This document shows positions 16,455-26,582 of a stretch of 64,000 bases of DNA, in pieces. Below the pieces are notes generated by a model. It did no database searches. It was not told the DNA's origin and worked only from the letters and a program-made list of their open reading frames with translations. The position numbers and the translations under genes are program-made. The DNA is taken from NCBI RefSeq assembly GCF_018919215.1, contig NZ_JAHLQK010000003.1, positions 434,001-498,000 on the forward strand. Reading direction: 5' to 3'. The DNA is from Alkaliphilus flagellatus. GTDB lineage: Bacteria; Bacillota; Clostridia; Peptostreptococcales; Natronincolaceae. The stretch's first letter is position 1. Each line of letters starts with the position of its first letter.

Positions 16455-17108
16455 ATGGAAAATATGCAGAACTTATCTTTGGAAATAGAAAAAATATTAA
16501 AATGTATACCAGGAGTCCTTTTTACTAAAGTAGTTTCAGAGGAGAATATTGAAGATTTCAATATCGACGAAATACATATTGTTGCTACCACTGAAAGAAA
16601 TCCTAAGCAAATTTCAAGGGATATTCAATCTATTATGAGTGCCAAATTTAATTTGGACTTTGATCATAAAAAGGTGAGTATTGCCCAAATTGAATATGGA
16701 AATACGGCTAATACTGCTCAAAGCAATAAGAGATTAAAAATTGCTAGTATTGATTATGCCATAAAAGGGAATCAAGTAAAAGCGGAAGTAATACTACAAT
16801 ACGATGATAAAACATATACTGCAGAGGAAATAGGACCTAATACATTATCTAATGTTTATAGAATTTTAGCTAATGCAACATTAAATGCTATCCATCAATA
16901 TATTGATAGAGAGCATGTGTTTGCGATTGAAGATATAGAAAGAGTTAAAATAGGAAAAAAAGAAGCAGTCATTGTAGCCGTAAGTATTGTTTCTTCAGAA
17001 TATGAGGAAATACTACTGGGAAGTGCCCTAATTAAGGGCGATATTCGTGAAGCTGTGGTTAAGGCTACCTTAGATGCCTTAAATCGTGGGCTACCTAAAT
17101 TTAGTTAG
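16455..17108 (+). CDS. Conserved hypothetical protein, two-domain
   Basis: 217 residues from ATG 16455, chosen because GGGGGAG lies eight bases upstream; a longer in-frame TTG start at 16425 lies before that site. I do not recognise a named family. The first ~75 residues (IEKILKCIPGVLFTKVVSEE and HIVATTERNPKQISRDIQSI) look like a small alpha/beta domain with repeated acidic/hydrophobic pattern. The second half (YTAEEIGPNTLSNVYRILAN, then IKGDIREAVVKATLDALNRG) forms another alpha/beta unit. No signal peptide or membrane helix. It sits between hpf and the small inverted-repeat element and is not clearly part of an operon. Real gene by ribosome site, codon use and length; function unknown. Confidence 0.75.
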   Translation: MENMQNLSLEIEKILKCIPGVLFTKVVSEENIEDFNIDEIHIVATTERNPKQISRDIQSIMSAKFNLDFDHKKVSIAQIEYGNTANTAQSNKRLKIASIDYAIKGNQVKAEVILQYDDKTYTAEEIGPNTLSNVYRILANATLNAIHQYIDREHVFAIEDIERVKIGKKEAVIVAVSIVSSEYEEILLGSALIKGDIREAVVKATLDALNRGLPKFS

Positions 17109-17111
17109 TAC

Positions 17112-17307
17112 CTTAGATCGACTAAATTGACAAAATATAATTTTGAAGCCTTACCTAGCGTAGCGTAAACTCCTATTGTATTAGCGTAGCAATAGAGATT
17201 ATGCAAGGGGGGCATATTTTAATGACAATTTTAACTGCTATTTTAGAAGTTTTAACAAAAGCTGTTGGACATATTACCTGGTTATAATAGTCATTAGTCG
17301 ATCTAGG
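17112..17307. repeat. 196-bp element bounded by a 14-bp inverted repeat
   Basis: CTTAGATCGACTAA (17112-17125) pairs with TTAGTCGATCTAGG (17294-17307): 12 perfect pairs plus G-T and C-G. Inside are a TTGACA box (17127), a smaller hairpin CTATTG/CAATAG (about 17172-17194), a GGGGGG ribosome site and a 21-codon ORF. It starts three bases after the stop of the upstream gene and ends just before the HD-GYP ribosome site. It could be a structured leader RNA, a small mobile element or a peptide gene in its own transcript. Confidence 0.6.
17222..17287 (+). CDS. Possible 21-residue amphipathic peptide
   Basis: ATG start 8-10 bases after a strong AAGGGGGG site. The product begins MTILTAILEVLTKAV and ends ITWL, with one Glu, one Lys and one His on a otherwise hydrophobic helix. 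Length and pattern recall phenol-soluble-modulin-like or small toxin/signal peptides, but such short hydrophobic stretches also arise by chance. The strong ribosome site and enclosure in the inverted repeat argue that it is real. A leader-peptide role for the HD-GYP gene 43 bases downstream is another option. Confidence 0.45.
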   Translation: MTILTAILEVLTKAVGHITWL

Positions 17308-17330
17308 TTCTATATTTTGGAGGAATACAA

Positions 17331-18644
17331 ATGAAAAGCTTACCCATTAATCTTAAAAAATATATATTAATTATTATGGGTCTATCAATTTTACTATTGT
17401 TTGTTATGGTGCATTTGTATAGTATACCTGATTATTCTATATTTATAATATTGACTATATTATCAATACTGGTAGAGTCGTTAATTGTACCAGTACCTAT
17501 TGGAGCAGCCGTGTCCGTTGGTTTTGCAGTTGGTTTTACTGCAATGATTATTGTAGGCCCTTTAGGGGCAGCTATTAGTTCTTCGATTGGTGTAATGTTA
17601 AGATGTGTTACTCTGCCGAATGGATCAAAAATGCATATAGGAAATACACCATTATATAAGGTGCTTTTTAATGGTGCTCAAATTTTTATTTCTATTGGTT
17701 TAACTTCAACTGTTTATTATATGCTAACAGGAAATACATTCGCAGATATTAATTTCTATAGAAATATAATTCCTTTATTAGTTTCTATATGCGTGCATGT
17801 ACTATTAAATACTATTATTATGACAAAACTACTTTCAATGATAAATAATCAATCTTTCAAGAGTATGTTTATTAAAAATATAAAATGGCTACTACCTAAT
17901 TGTTTTATAATTGCATCTCTAGGAATTTTTCTAAGCATATTATACTTAAATTATGGAACAGCAATTATGCTATTATTCTTTGGACCGCTTTTATTAGCAA
18001 GACATTCATTTAAATTATATTTAGAAATGAAACAAGTTTATATTGAAACAGTCTATGCTTTAACTAAGGCAGTGGAAGCTAAGGATAAATATACTAATGG
18101 CCACTCCCAGAGGGTTGCCGAATATGCTGAAAAGCTAAGTGACAAGATGAAGCTTGGAGATAAAAGAATAGAAACTTTAAAAACAGCTGCCTTACTCCAT
18201 GATGTAGGTAAAATAGGAATAATGGATAATATTTTAAATAAACCTGAAAAATTAACAGATGAAGAGTTTGAAGTTATTAAAAAGCATCCTGAAATTGGTG
18301 TGGAAATTTTAAGTTCAGTAGACTTTCTAAAGGAGATAAGAGAGATTATTTTAAATCATCATGAAAAGTACGATGGAACTGGATATCCTTCGGGATTAAA
18401 GGGGGATGAAGTTCCAATTGAAGCATATATATTATCTATTGCGGATGCATTTGATGCTATGACTAGTGATCGTTCTTATCGTAAAGGTATGACAGTGGAA
18501 AAGGCAATAAATATTATTGAAAAGGATGCTGGAACCCATTTCCATCCACTGGTAGCAGAACAATTTATAGAATTAATAAAAAAAGAGGTTGAAGAACAGG
18601 AAAATGTACAGAGTAAAGTATTAAAGGTTCAATCAGCTAATTAA
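17331..18644 (+). CDS. Membrane HD-GYP domain protein (predicted c-di-GMP phosphodiesterase)
   Basis: 437 residues. The N-terminal ~225 residues hold about seven hydrophobic segments of the MASE-like/ECF-like type (TILSILVESLIVPVPIGAAV, FAVGFTAMIIVGPLGAAI). The C-terminal HD-GYP domain has the complete motif set: NGHSQRVAEYAEKL, LLHDVGKIGI, LNHHEKYDGTGYPSGLKGD and ILSIADAFDAMTSDRSYRK. HD-GYP enzymes hydrolyse c-di-GMP, relevant in a flagellar neighbourhood. TTGGAGG precedes the ATG. A terminator follows at 18646. Membrane signal input and the actual activity are inferred. Confidence 0.9.
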   Translation: MKSLPINLKKYILIIMGLSILLLFVMVHLYSIPDYSIFIILTILSILVESLIVPVPIGAAVSVGFAVGFTAMIIVGPLGAAISSSIGVMLRCVTLPNGSKMHIGNTPLYKVLFNGAQIFISIGLTSTVYYMLTGNTFADINFYRNIIPLLVSICVHVLLNTIIMTKLLSMINNQSFKSMFIKNIKWLLPNCFIIASLGIFLSILYLNYGTAIMLLFFGPLLLARHSFKLYLEMKQVYIETVYALTKAVEAKDKYTNGHSQRVAEYAEKLSDKMKLGDKRIETLKTAALLHDVGKIGIMDNILNKPEKLTDEEFEVIKKHPEIGVEILSSVDFLKEIREIILNHHEKYDGTGYPSGLKGDEVPIEAYILSIADAFDAMTSDRSYRKGMTVEKAINIIEKDAGTHFHPLVAEQFIELIKKEVEEQENVQSKVLKVQSAN

Positions 18645-18645
18645 C

Positions 18646-18687
18646 AAATCCTTAACCCTATCATATATTTGATTAGGTTAAGGATTT
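18646..18687 (+). terminator. Terminator-like hairpin after the HD-GYP gene
   Basis: Arms AAATCCTTAACCCTA and TAGGTTAAGGATTT with mostly perfect pairing; T-rich sequence follows a few bases later. Confidence 0.65.
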
Positions 18688-18797
18688 ATTGATTTTTGTT
18701 AAAGTTCTATATAAATAAAATATTTAGGAGGAGAAGAAGAATATTTGGAGAATTTGTAATATAGTTAACTGTTAATTTTTCAGGGGGAGTGTATTTT

Positions 18798-19403
18798 ATG
18801 ATATTTGAAGGATTAATATTGGGAATAATAGTCGGAAAGCTTCGAGGAGGCAATGTAAGAAACCTAGGTAAGTTTATGTTTAAATCTTCTTTTCTATTAG
18901 TTTTTTCATTGATATTGCAACTGGGGACATCTATTTTAATTTCTATTGGTTATGAAAAGGCTGTAGATAATCGAATGTTCATATATATTGTTGCCTATAT
19001 TATGCTTTTTATTGTTTTATTTTTAAATTTAGGAAGAGGTTCTGTTTGGTTTATTTTAGTTGGCGCTATTGCTAATTTTGCTGCTATAGTATTAAATGAA
19101 GGAAGTATGCCTATTGATATTGCTCTTTTAGAAAAAATGGGTTTTGAAAATATGCTCCAATCAATTAAAATAGGGGCAATGCCTAATTATATTGATATTA
19201 ATGAGGCATATTCTTTTACAATTTATTTAGCTAAAAGGTTTGCTACTCCTATATGGTATCCTTTTAAACAGATATTTAGCGCTGGAGACATAGCTATATC
19301 TTTAGGGCTTTTATTATTTACCCAAGGGATAATGCAGCTTAATAGACATCATTATCCATCAAAAATTTTGAAGTTTGATTATCGTGGAAAAATGAAATTT
19401 TAG
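18798..19403 (+). CDS. DUF5317-type membrane protein
   Basis: 201 residues from the ATG at 18798 (spacing 10 from GGGGG; the GTG at 18789 is too close). Five to six hydrophobic segments with GLILGIIVGKLRGGNVRNL at the start, the pattern of DUF5317, a family of membrane proteins of unknown role in clostridia. The segment AAIVLNEGSMPIDIALLEKM is a typical extracytoplasmic loop of the family. It stands between the HD-GYP gene and secA as a single gene. Confidence 0.75.
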   Translation: MIFEGLILGIIVGKLRGGNVRNLGKFMFKSSFLLVFSLILQLGTSILISIGYEKAVDNRMFIYIVAYIMLFIVLFLNLGRGSVWFILVGAIANFAAIVLNEGSMPIDIALLEKMGFENMLQSIKIGAMPNYIDINEAYSFTIYLAKRFATPIWYPFKQIFSAGDIAISLGLLLFTQGIMQLNRHHYPSKILKFDYRGKMKF

Positions 19404-19427
19404 GATTTTTTTATATAGTGGGAAAAC

Positions 19428-19452
19428 TAAGCTGAGATATTATCTCAGCTTA
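19428..19452. repeat. Perfect palindromic hairpin before secA
   Basis: TAAGCTGAGATA and TATCTCAGCTTA flank a single T. No T tract follows. It could terminate the DUF5317 transcript or act as a protein-binding site; the next 185 bases to secA are plain AT-rich DNA. Confidence 0.5.
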
Positions 19453-19638
19453 ATTAATGTAAATATAATATAAATTTTAAATATATGCTGTAGTGGTTAT
19501 GTTAAAAAGTATGTACAAATGATATGTATAAATGATATATTTAGACATATATTGTAATTTAGGATTTATTGTATTGTTAAATAATTAATGTTAAAATAAT
19601 ACGATAGGTATATTAATAATGAAAATATTGAGGTGGAT

Positions 19639-22317
19639 ATGGTGAAAAGATTGTTTGAAAAGGTTTTTGGCACCTATAGCGAAAGAGAAATTAAAAAATT
19701 AGATAAAACAGTTGATCAAATAGAAGCTTTAGAATCTGAATATGCAAAATTAACTGATGCTGAGCTAAAGGATAAGACTAGACAATTTAAAGAGAGACTA
19801 GAAAAGGGAGAAACATTAGACGATATTCTACCAGAAGCCTTTGCTACTATACGTGAAGGTGCATGGAGAGCTTTAGGAATGAAACACTATAGAGTACAAC
19901 TTTATGGTGGTATAGTGCTTCATCAAGGAAGAATCGCAGAGATGAGAACTGGAGAAGGTAAGACTCTAATGGCTACTTTACCAGTATATTTAAATGCTCT
20001 AGCTGGCAAGGGAGTTCATGTTGTTACTGTTAACGATTACTTAGCAAAAAGGGACCAAGAGTGGATGAGTAAGGTTTATAATTTCCTTGGTTTAACAGTA
20101 GGAGTAATTGTACATGGAATAACTAATGAAGAAAGAAGAGCTGCCTATAGATGTGATATTACCTATGGAACAAATAATGAGTTTGGATTTGACTATTTAA
20201 GGGATAACATGGTAATTCACCTTCATGAAATGGTTCAAAGAAAATTGAACTATGCCATTGTAGACGAGGTGGATAGTATTTTAATTGATGAGGCTAGAAC
20301 ACCATTAATTATTTCTGGACAAGGGGAAAAATCTACTAAGATGTACTTTATTGTAGATCAATTTGTTAAAACCTTGAAGAAGGAAGTAGATTTTGTTTTG
20401 GATGAAAAGGCTAACTCTGTTACTTTAACAGAAGAGGGTGTTGAAAGATCAGAAAAGCACTTTGGAGTAGAGAATCTCTCTGATATTTCGAACATAGAGT
20501 TATCACATCATATTAATCAAGCATTAAAGGCAAATAACCTAATGAAACTAGATAAGGATTATGTTGTGAAGGATGGAGAAATCATTATAGTAGATGACTT
20601 TACGGGAAGATTAATGTTTGGTCGTCGATATAGTGAAGGACTACACCAAGCTATAGAGGCAAAGGAAGGGTTAGAGGTACAAAGAGAATCTAAAACCTTA
20701 GCTACTATTACATTCCAAAACTACTTTAGAATGTACGACAAGCTATCTGGTATGACTGGTACAGCTAAAACGGAAGAGGAAGAATTTATGTCTATTTATA
20801 ATATGGACGTTGTTGAAATTCCAACTAATAAACCTGTAATTAGACAAGATACATCAGACCTTGTATATAAATCAGAAAAAGGTAAAGTAATGGCCATAAT
20901 AAAAGACATTGAAGAGAAACATAAAAAAGGCCAACCTGTTTTAGTAGGTACTATATCTATAGAAAAATCTGAGGAGCTTGCTAATGCATTAAAGAGAAGA
21001 GGAGTGCCTCATGAAGTGTTAAATGCTAAGCAACACGAAAGAGAGGCTGAAATTGTTGCACAGGCTGGGCGTAAAGGCATTGTTACTATTGCAACTAACA
21101 TGGCTGGTCGTGGTACGGACATTCTTCTTGGAGGTAACCCGGAGTTTTTAGCAAAGCGTGAAATGAAAAAGCAAGGTTATAGTGATGAAATTTTATCTAT
21201 GGTAACTAGTCACGGTGAAACTACGGATGAAGAGTTAATAAATGCAAAGAAAAAATATGAAGAAATCTATAGTAAATTCAAGGTAGAAACAGATAAAGCT
21301 CATGAGGAAGTTAAGTCAGTAGGGGGACTTCATATTATAGGTACAGAAAGACATGAGTCTCGAAGAATAGATAACCAGCTTAGAGGTCGTGCTGGACGTC
21401 AAGGAGACCCAGGTTCAAGTAGTTTCTATATATCCCTAGAGGATGATCTTATGAGATTATTCGGTGGAGATCGTATGTTAGATCTGGTAGAAAAAATGGG
21501 ACTTGCTGAAGATGAAGCTATAGAACATAAGCTTTTAACTAGTTCTATTGAGAATGCACAGAAAAAGGTAGAGGGAAGAAACTTTGGAATACGTAAACAC
21601 GTACTTCAATATGATGATGTAATGAATAAGCAAAGAGAAGTTATATATGGTGAAAGAAAGAAAGTATTAGAAGGAGAGAATATGAGGGATCATATTTTCA
21701 ACCTATTAGAAAATATTATTGAAGATGGTATTGCTATTTATACTGCTGATGCCAAATATCCTGAAGAATGGGACTTAGATGGACTAAAGGATTATTTAAG
21801 CAATATGTTTTTACCAGCTAATTCATTAGAGTTTACTAATGTTGAAAATTTAACTATTGAATCATTAAAGGGTCAAATAGTTAAGGTGGCTGAAAAGATA
21901 TATAGCGAAAAAGAACAGGATATTGGATCAGAGCGTATGAGAGAAATAGAAAGGGTAATTTTACTTCAAGTAATCGATACAAAATGGATGGATCATATAG
22001 ATGCAATGGATCAATTACGTCAAGGTATAGGATTAAGGGCTATTGGTCAAGAGGATCCTGTAAGAGCATATCAAATAGAAGGATATGATATGTTCCAAGA
22101 AATGATAAAGAGCATTCAAGAGGAGACTGTTAGATATTTATTTAGTATAGAAAAAGAGGTAGTTGTTGAAAGAAAGCAAGTAGCAAAACCAATTGCTGCT
22201 AGTCATGGAGATCAAGATGGGAAAAATTCTCCTGTAGTTAAAAAAGAAGAAGTAGGTCGTAATGATCTTTGTCCTTGTGGTAGTGGCAAAAAGTATAAAA
22301 AGTGTTGTGGACAATAA
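19639..22317 (+). CDS. secA: Preprotein translocase ATPase SecA
   Basis: 892 residues from ATG 19639 (in-frame GTG codons at 19633 and 19642 are alternatives; GAGG lies just upstream). Walker A MRTGEGKT near residue 103, [19 protein letters not shown] for the helicase B motif, the preprotein-binding domain, [13 protein letters not shown] and [20 protein letters not shown] in the second motor domain, and a C-terminal SEC-C zinc motif [14 protein letters not shown]. SecA drives secretory proteins through SecYEG. Only 16 bases separate its stop from prfB, the classic secA-prfB pairing of Firmicutes. Confidence 0.98.
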   Translation: MVKRLFEKVFGTYSEREIKKLDKTVDQIEALESEYAKLTDAELKDKTRQFKERLEKGETLDDILPEAFATIREGAWRALGMKHYRVQLYGGIVLHQGRIAEMRTGEGKTLMATLPVYLNALAGKGVHVVTVNDYLAKRDQEWMSKVYNFLGLTVGVIVHGITNEERRAAYRCDITYGTNNEFGFDYLRDNMVIHLHEMVQRKLNYAIVDEVDSILIDEARTPLIISGQGEKSTKMYFIVDQFVKTLKKEVDFVLDEKANSVTLTEEGVERSEKHFGVENLSDISNIELSHHINQALKANNLMKLDKDYVVKDGEIIIVDDFTGRLMFGRRYSEGLHQAIEAKEGLEVQRESKTLATITFQNYFRMYDKLSGMTGTAKTEEEEFMSIYNMDVVEIPTNKPVIRQDTSDLVYKSEKGKVMAIIKDIEEKHKKGQPVLVGTISIEKSEELANALKRRGVPHEVLNAKQHEREAEIVAQAGRKGIVTIATNMAGRGTDILLGGNPEFLAKREMKKQGYSDEILSMVTSHGETTDEELINAKKKYEEIYSKFKVETDKAHEEVKSVGGLHIIGTERHESRRIDNQLRGRAGRQGDPGSSSFYISLEDDLMRLFGGDRMLDLVEKMGLAEDEAIEHKLLTSSIENAQKKVEGRNFGIRKHVLQYDDVMNKQREVIYGERKKVLEGENMRDHIFNLLENIIEDGIAIYTADAKYPEEWDLDGLKDYLSNMFLPANSLEFTNVENLTIESLKGQIVKVAEKIYSEKEQDIGSERMREIERVILLQVIDTKWMDHIDAMDQLRQGIGLRAIGQEDPVRAYQIEGYDMFQEMIKSIQEETVRYLFSIEKEVVVERKQVAKPIAASHGDQDGKNSPVVKKEEVGRNDLCPCGSGKKYKKCCGQ

Positions 22318-22333
22318 ATAATGGGGTGAAAAA

Positions 22334-23444
22334 ATGCTGAACTTAGATAATTATAAACAGCAACTTTTCAAACTTAATGAAGATATTAATGGAATGAGGG
22401 ACTCCCTTTGACATTGATAAACTAGCTTCATTAAGCGAAGAACTAGAATATAAAATGACAGAGGAAACCTTTTGGAATGATCCACAAGAAGCTCAAAGTA
22501 CTTTAAAAAAGGCAAGGAGTTACAAAGACAAAATAGAGAACTATGAAAAACTAATAGAGGTCTATGAAGAGTTGGAAATGATGACTGTCTTTATTGAAGA
22601 GGGAGATACAGCCTTTGAAAAGGATTTAATTAAAGGCATAAAGGAGCTTGAAGATCGTATTGATACAATAAAAATTGAAACTCTTCTTCAAGGAGAATAC
22701 GATAAGAGTAATGCTATTATATCTATCCATGCAGGAACAGGAGGATTAGATGCTCAAGATTGGGCAAAGATGCTTTTAAGGATGTATACTCGTTGGGCAG
22801 AAGATAAAGCATACCAGGTTAAAACCTTAGACATTTTAACAGATACAGAAGCAGGTATTAAAAGTGTTACTCTTCTTATTGAGGGAATTAATGCCTATGG
22901 ATATTTAAAGTCGGAGAAGGGAGTGCATAGACTAGTTAGAATCTCTCCCTTTGATTCCTCTGGTAAAAGACATACTTCATTTGCATCTGTAGATGTTATG
23001 CCAGAAATTGATGATTATGTGGATATTCAAATTAATCCAAACGATATTAGGGTAGATACCTATAGAGCTAGTGGTGCTGGTGGACAACATGTTAATAAGA
23101 CGGATTCTGCCGTTAGAATAACCCACATTCCTACTGGACTGGTAGTGCAATGTCAAAATCAAAGATCCCAGCATAGCAATAGAGAAACAGCAATGAAAAT
23201 GCTTATAAGCAAGTTAGTCGAATTAAAGGAAACAGAAAAAAAAGAAAAGATTGAAGACTTACAAGGTGAGTATAATCAAATTGCATGGGGAAGCCAAATA
23301 CGGTCCTATGTTTTCAATCCTTACAACCTAGTTAAAGATCATCGTACTAATGTGGAGATTGGAAATATACAAAGTGTTATGGATGGAGATATAGATCCAT
23401 TTATAAATGGGTATCTTAAAGTAAACCTAGACAGTAATGTCTAG
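22334..23444 (+). CDS. prfB: Peptide chain release factor 2, programmed +1 frameshift
   Basis: The gene is split: 25 codons from ATG 22334, an in-frame UGA at 22409-22411, then reading continues +1 (join 22334-22408, 22410-23444), giving 369 residues, the usual RF2 length. Frame 1 ends in RDSL, frame 2 resumes DIDKLASLSEELEYKM. The release motifs are present: RISPFDSSGKRH carries the UGA-reading SPF tripeptide and GAGGQHVNKTDSAV the catalytic GGQ. Low RF2 lets ribosomes slip at the UGA and make more RF2, an autoregulatory loop. Probably co-transcribed with secA. Confidence 0.96.
22397..22412 (+). promoter_or_regulatory. RF2 autoregulatory frameshift site
   Basis: AGGG (22397-22400) stimulates slippage as an internal anti-SD-binding stretch; CTT TGA C follows (22406-22412). 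The sequence is AGGGACTCCCTTTGAC, matching the conserved prfB slip site (CTT before TGA C). Confidence 0.95.
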
Positions 23445-23452
23445 GTTCTATT
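23424..23452 (+). terminator. Terminator overlapping the end of prfB
   Basis: Arms AACCTAGACA and TGTCTAGGTT. The hairpin includes the last codons and stop of prfB; a T-rich stretch follows. Confidence 0.75.
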
Positions 23453-23456
23453 TATT

Positions 23457-23484
23457 TAAAGCCTAACATAATTACAGTCGAATA
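23457..23484 (+). promoter_or_regulatory. Possible sigma-D promoter of the chemoreceptor gene
   Basis: TAAA (23457), 16 bp, GTCGAATA (23477-23484). Spacing equals that of the flagellin promoter, but the -10 has about three mismatches. About 145 bases upstream of the start. Confidence 0.4.
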
Positions 23485-23629
23485 TTTTCTATGGAGATAG
23501 AAAAAAGTCAGATAAATAAAGGGAAAAGGACTTTCTCGTCGAAGTATTAGTCAGAAGATTTATTTGTTTTATGTTTATTTAGCAAATATCCTAATTAAAC
23601 ATTTTAGAGAGAGTAAAAGGGGGATTAGA

Positions 23630-25987
23630 ATGAAATGGATAGTATCTAAAAAGTCTAAGAAGTATGCAGAAAATTTAGTTAATAACAATAGTGGGAAAGA
23701 TAAAAAAAGAAAAAGCATAAAGACTAAATTAATGAGTATAGTATTTCTATTATTATTAATTCCAATTCTTTCAAACACTATTATTGCGTATTATATAGAT
23801 TCTCAGGATATCAAAACTAGGGCGGAAGAAACAAACAAAAACATCGGAGATTCTATAGCAACCCAAATCGATATATATATACAATCTGTAATGAATACAA
23901 TGCAACTACTTGCATCTACTAATGATTTTACTGAAATGGATCGCTATGAAATGGAAGATGTTTTTAAAAGGTATGCTTATCAAAATAAGGATTTTATCGG
24001 ATTTCAATACATAGATTTAAATGGAAACGTTATTGTTAGCAATCTAGGTAGTAAAGATGGAAATGTATCTGAAATGGACTGGTTTAAAAATGCTAAGAGT
24101 GGCAAGCTATTTATTAGCCAATCTATTAAAGCTGATAAAGGTAGTCAGGTTGGTATGATGATCAGTGTTCCTATTAGTAATAAGTTTAGCGCAAGGGCAG
24201 GGGTGCTGGCTGTTATGGTAGGTATGAACCAAATAAATGAACTTGTAAAGAATGTTACAATTGGTGATGATGGTTATGCTTATGCTATAGATGAAAATGG
24301 ATATGTTGTTGGACATAGGCTGACTACAGAATACGTTTTAGGACGATATAATGTTTTCTATGGAAGTTCAGAAGATGTGAAAAAGGTGGGAAAATCAGAA
24401 GATGATGTAGTATATGGGGTAAATAATCAATTAGAAAAGAGCCTAATCACTGGATCTAAAGTAAGAACAAATAATTGGAGAGTCATAGTAGAGCAAAATG
24501 AAGATGAAATACTTGGTCAAACAAGAGTATCCTTAAAAAGAAGCCTAATAATTGCAACTATACTTTTAGTTCTATCATTGATTGTTACATATATCTTTGC
24601 CACAGTATTTACACGTCCTATTACAAAATTAGTAGGTAGTGCTATGAAAATAAAGGATGGAGATCTAACAGAACGTATTGATGTGACCGCAGATAATGAA
24701 ATAGGTCAACTGCAGGAAGCTTTTAACGAAATGACTATTTCTATAGGGGATATTTTAAGTGAAATAAATAAAACTACAGATGAAGTAAATGGCTTTATTG
24801 TAGATTTAAATGATGATATCGAAGTAAGTTCTAGGGCTTCTATGGAAATTTCCCAAGCTATAGAAAATATGGCATCAGATACTACCCATCAGATGAATAG
24901 TGTTGATGGCACAGCTACAGCTATTAGCAATATGGTGAATGAAATTGATGAAATGACTGAGCGATATAATGTGGTAGTTAAGGCTTCAGAGGCGGCCTCT
25001 AGTTTAGCACAAAATGGTGCTCAAAATATAAAAAATATACAGGATATGATGGTTAATATTACGAATGCATCTAGCACGACTGCAACTTTAATACAAAATT
25101 TAGATAAACATACTCAAAATATTGGAATGGCAGGTAAACTTATTACTCAAATAGCAGAGCAAACAAATCTATTAGCTTTAAATGCAGCTATAGAGGCGGC
25201 TAGAGCTGGAGAACACGGCAGAGGATTTGCCGTTGTGGCTGATGAAGTTAGAAAGCTGGCTGAGCAATCTAAAGATGCATCTAGTGAAATTATATCCTTA
25301 ATTAATAATATTCAATTAGAGACAAGAAAAGCTGTAGAAGTTATAGATCAAGGTGCTGAAGGAGTAAAGCAAGGTAACCTTGTTACGGATAAAGCTGCAA
25401 TATCTTTTAATGAAATTGTTGAAAAAACTAATGAGTCCACAGAGGCCATGAGAAGTTTATCTGCTAATATAGATAAAATATTCCTGGGTGTCGCTATTGT
25501 AGAAAATACAATAACAGAAGTGTCTGGCGTGGCTCAGGCTACAGCAGCAGGTGCTGAGGAGATACTTGCAAGCACAGAGGAGCAAACTTCTGTTATCCAA
25601 CATATGAATACATCGGCAGATACATTAAGTCGAATGGCTCAAGGATTAAAAGGACTCGTAAACAGGTTTAAAATAAGTGATATAGAAGATGAAGTATCTA
25701 TAGCTTATTTAGCGGATGAAGATGGCCAATTGGCTGCAGAATGTGAACAGGATAATTTAAATACTGATAATGATTTTACATACGATATTCAGGAGGAAGA
25801 AATATTAGCAGATTCTATTACAACTAACAATAAAGAAGTAATACAGGATTTAGAGGATGAATATAAGGAAGTAGATTTGGAAGTAGCATGTACAGAAACA
25901 GTTGAAGCTGATAAATACGATGAAATAGCAGAGGAGTATATTTTAGAAGATAATATTCTAGAATATGAAGAAAAAATAGTCGAATAA
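23630..25987 (+). CDS. Methyl-accepting chemotaxis protein
   Basis: 785 residues from ATG 23630 (GGGGG ribosome site; an upstream TTG is rejected). Layout: TM1 near residues 29-50 ([20 protein letters not shown]), a large extracytoplasmic dCache-type sensor (about 60-300, with [18 protein letters not shown] and [19 protein letters not shown]), TM2 near 305-330, HAMP ([18 protein letters not shown]), the signalling hairpin with the tip region [27 protein letters not shown], and a ~95-residue acidic C-terminal tail ([19 protein letters not shown]). The ligand is unknown; dCache often binds amino acids. A sigma-D-like site precedes it, fitting the chemotaxis regulon. Confidence 0.94.
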   Translation: MKWIVSKKSKKYAENLVNNNSGKDKKRKSIKTKLMSIVFLLLLIPILSNTIIAYYIDSQDIKTRAEETNKNIGDSIATQIDIYIQSVMNTMQLLASTNDFTEMDRYEMEDVFKRYAYQNKDFIGFQYIDLNGNVIVSNLGSKDGNVSEMDWFKNAKSGKLFISQSIKADKGSQVGMMISVPISNKFSARAGVLAVMVGMNQINELVKNVTIGDDGYAYAIDENGYVVGHRLTTEYVLGRYNVFYGSSEDVKKVGKSEDDVVYGVNNQLEKSLITGSKVRTNNWRVIVEQNEDEILGQTRVSLKRSLIIATILLVLSLIVTYIFATVFTRPITKLVGSAMKIKDGDLTERIDVTADNEIGQLQEAFNEMTISIGDILSEINKTTDEVNGFIVDLNDDIEVSSRASMEISQAIENMASDTTHQMNSVDGTATAISNMVNEIDEMTERYNVVVKASEAASSLAQNGAQNIKNIQDMMVNITNASSTTATLIQNLDKHTQNIGMAGKLITQIAEQTNLLALNAAIEAARAGEHGRGFAVVADEVRKLAEQSKDASSEIISLINNIQLETRKAVEVIDQGAEGVKQGNLVTDKAAISFNEIVEKTNESTEAMRSLSANIDKIFLGVAIVENTITEVSGVAQATAAGAEEILASTEEQTSVIQHMNTSADTLSRMAQGLKGLVNRFKISDIEDEVSIAYLADEDGQLAAECEQDNLNTDNDFTYDIQEEEILADSITTNNKEVIQDLEDEYKEVDLEVACTETVEADKYDEIAEEYILEDNILEYEEKIVE

Positions 25988-26001
25988 GAATAGAAATAAA
26001 A

Positions 26002-26040
26002 AGTCCCTTAACTCCTTTGAGTTAAGGGACTAAATTTTTT
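26002..26040. terminator. Bidirectional terminator between the chemoreceptor and yaaR
   Basis: Arms AGTCCCTTAACTC and GAGTTAAGGGACT followed by AAATTTTTT. Confidence 0.9.
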
Positions 26041-26485
26041 ACATAAAAACATCAAGTAGCATACCACGAATATCGTCTAGGCGTTTAACAATAGATAGAC
26101 GATCAACTTCCTTGTTTAAAAACTCCTTAGTTATAGCTTCTAGCTCTCTATCAACATTTTTAACTACAGAATAAACTCTATGTCTTCCGCGTCTATCAAG
26201 AAAATTTTGTTTAGAAAATTGATGGGAGTTTTTTACCGCCACATCTAAAAATTCCTTAACGAGACCTTTATATCGTATCACTTCACTTAGATGGAGTTTT
26301 TCATTTATCTTTTCTGATTGAGCTGTAATTTGAGTAAATAACTTTTCTAAGTGATCTCTTACTTGCTCTGATTTTATATTTTGAAACTTTTCAACAAATT
26401 GACTGTTACGGACTTCGGATCTTTTATTTGAAGTATTAACTACATTTCCCATTTCTACAGGACCAATGCCTTTAATAGAATCCAT
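26039..26485 (-). CDS. yaaR: YaaR family protein
   Basis: 148 residues from the ATG at 26485; AAGGAAGG lies ten bases upstream, so the TTG at 26491 is less likely. The family signature is strong in the C-terminal half: HRVYSVVKNVDRELEAITKE, and IRGMLLDVFM at the end. YaaR (DUF327) is a small helical cytoplasmic family whose role is not defined, often linked with motility gene expression. A sigma-D-type promoter on the minus strand (26522-26549) supports a motility link. Confidence 0.85.
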   Translation of the reverse strand: MDSIKGIGPVEMGNVVNTSNKRSEVRNSQFVEKFQNIKSEQVRDHLEKLFTQITAQSEKINEKLHLSEVIRYKGLVKEFLDVAVKNSHQFSKQNFLDRRGRHRVYSVVKNVDRELEAITKEFLNKEVDRLSIVKRLDDIRGMLLDVFM

Positions 26486-26521
26486 TCTCAAAACACCTTC
26501 CTTTATACCTTCTATTATATA

Positions 26522-26549
26522 CTATCGGCAAAATAAGTGAAATACATTA
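26522..26549 (-). promoter_or_regulatory. Sigma-D promoter of yaaR
   Basis: On the minus strand: TAAT, 16 bp, GCCGATAG. One mismatch in each element against TAAA/GCCGATAA; the -10 core is perfect. Confidence 0.6.
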
Positions 26550-26582
26550 GGGCTTTAACATTAGATATATAATTATAGAAAT

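Noticed and set aside
17112-17307. c-di-GMP riboswitch before the HD-GYP gene
   Set aside because: The region folds and precedes a c-di-GMP enzyme, but the conserved core of the class I or II c-di-GMP riboswitch is not visible.
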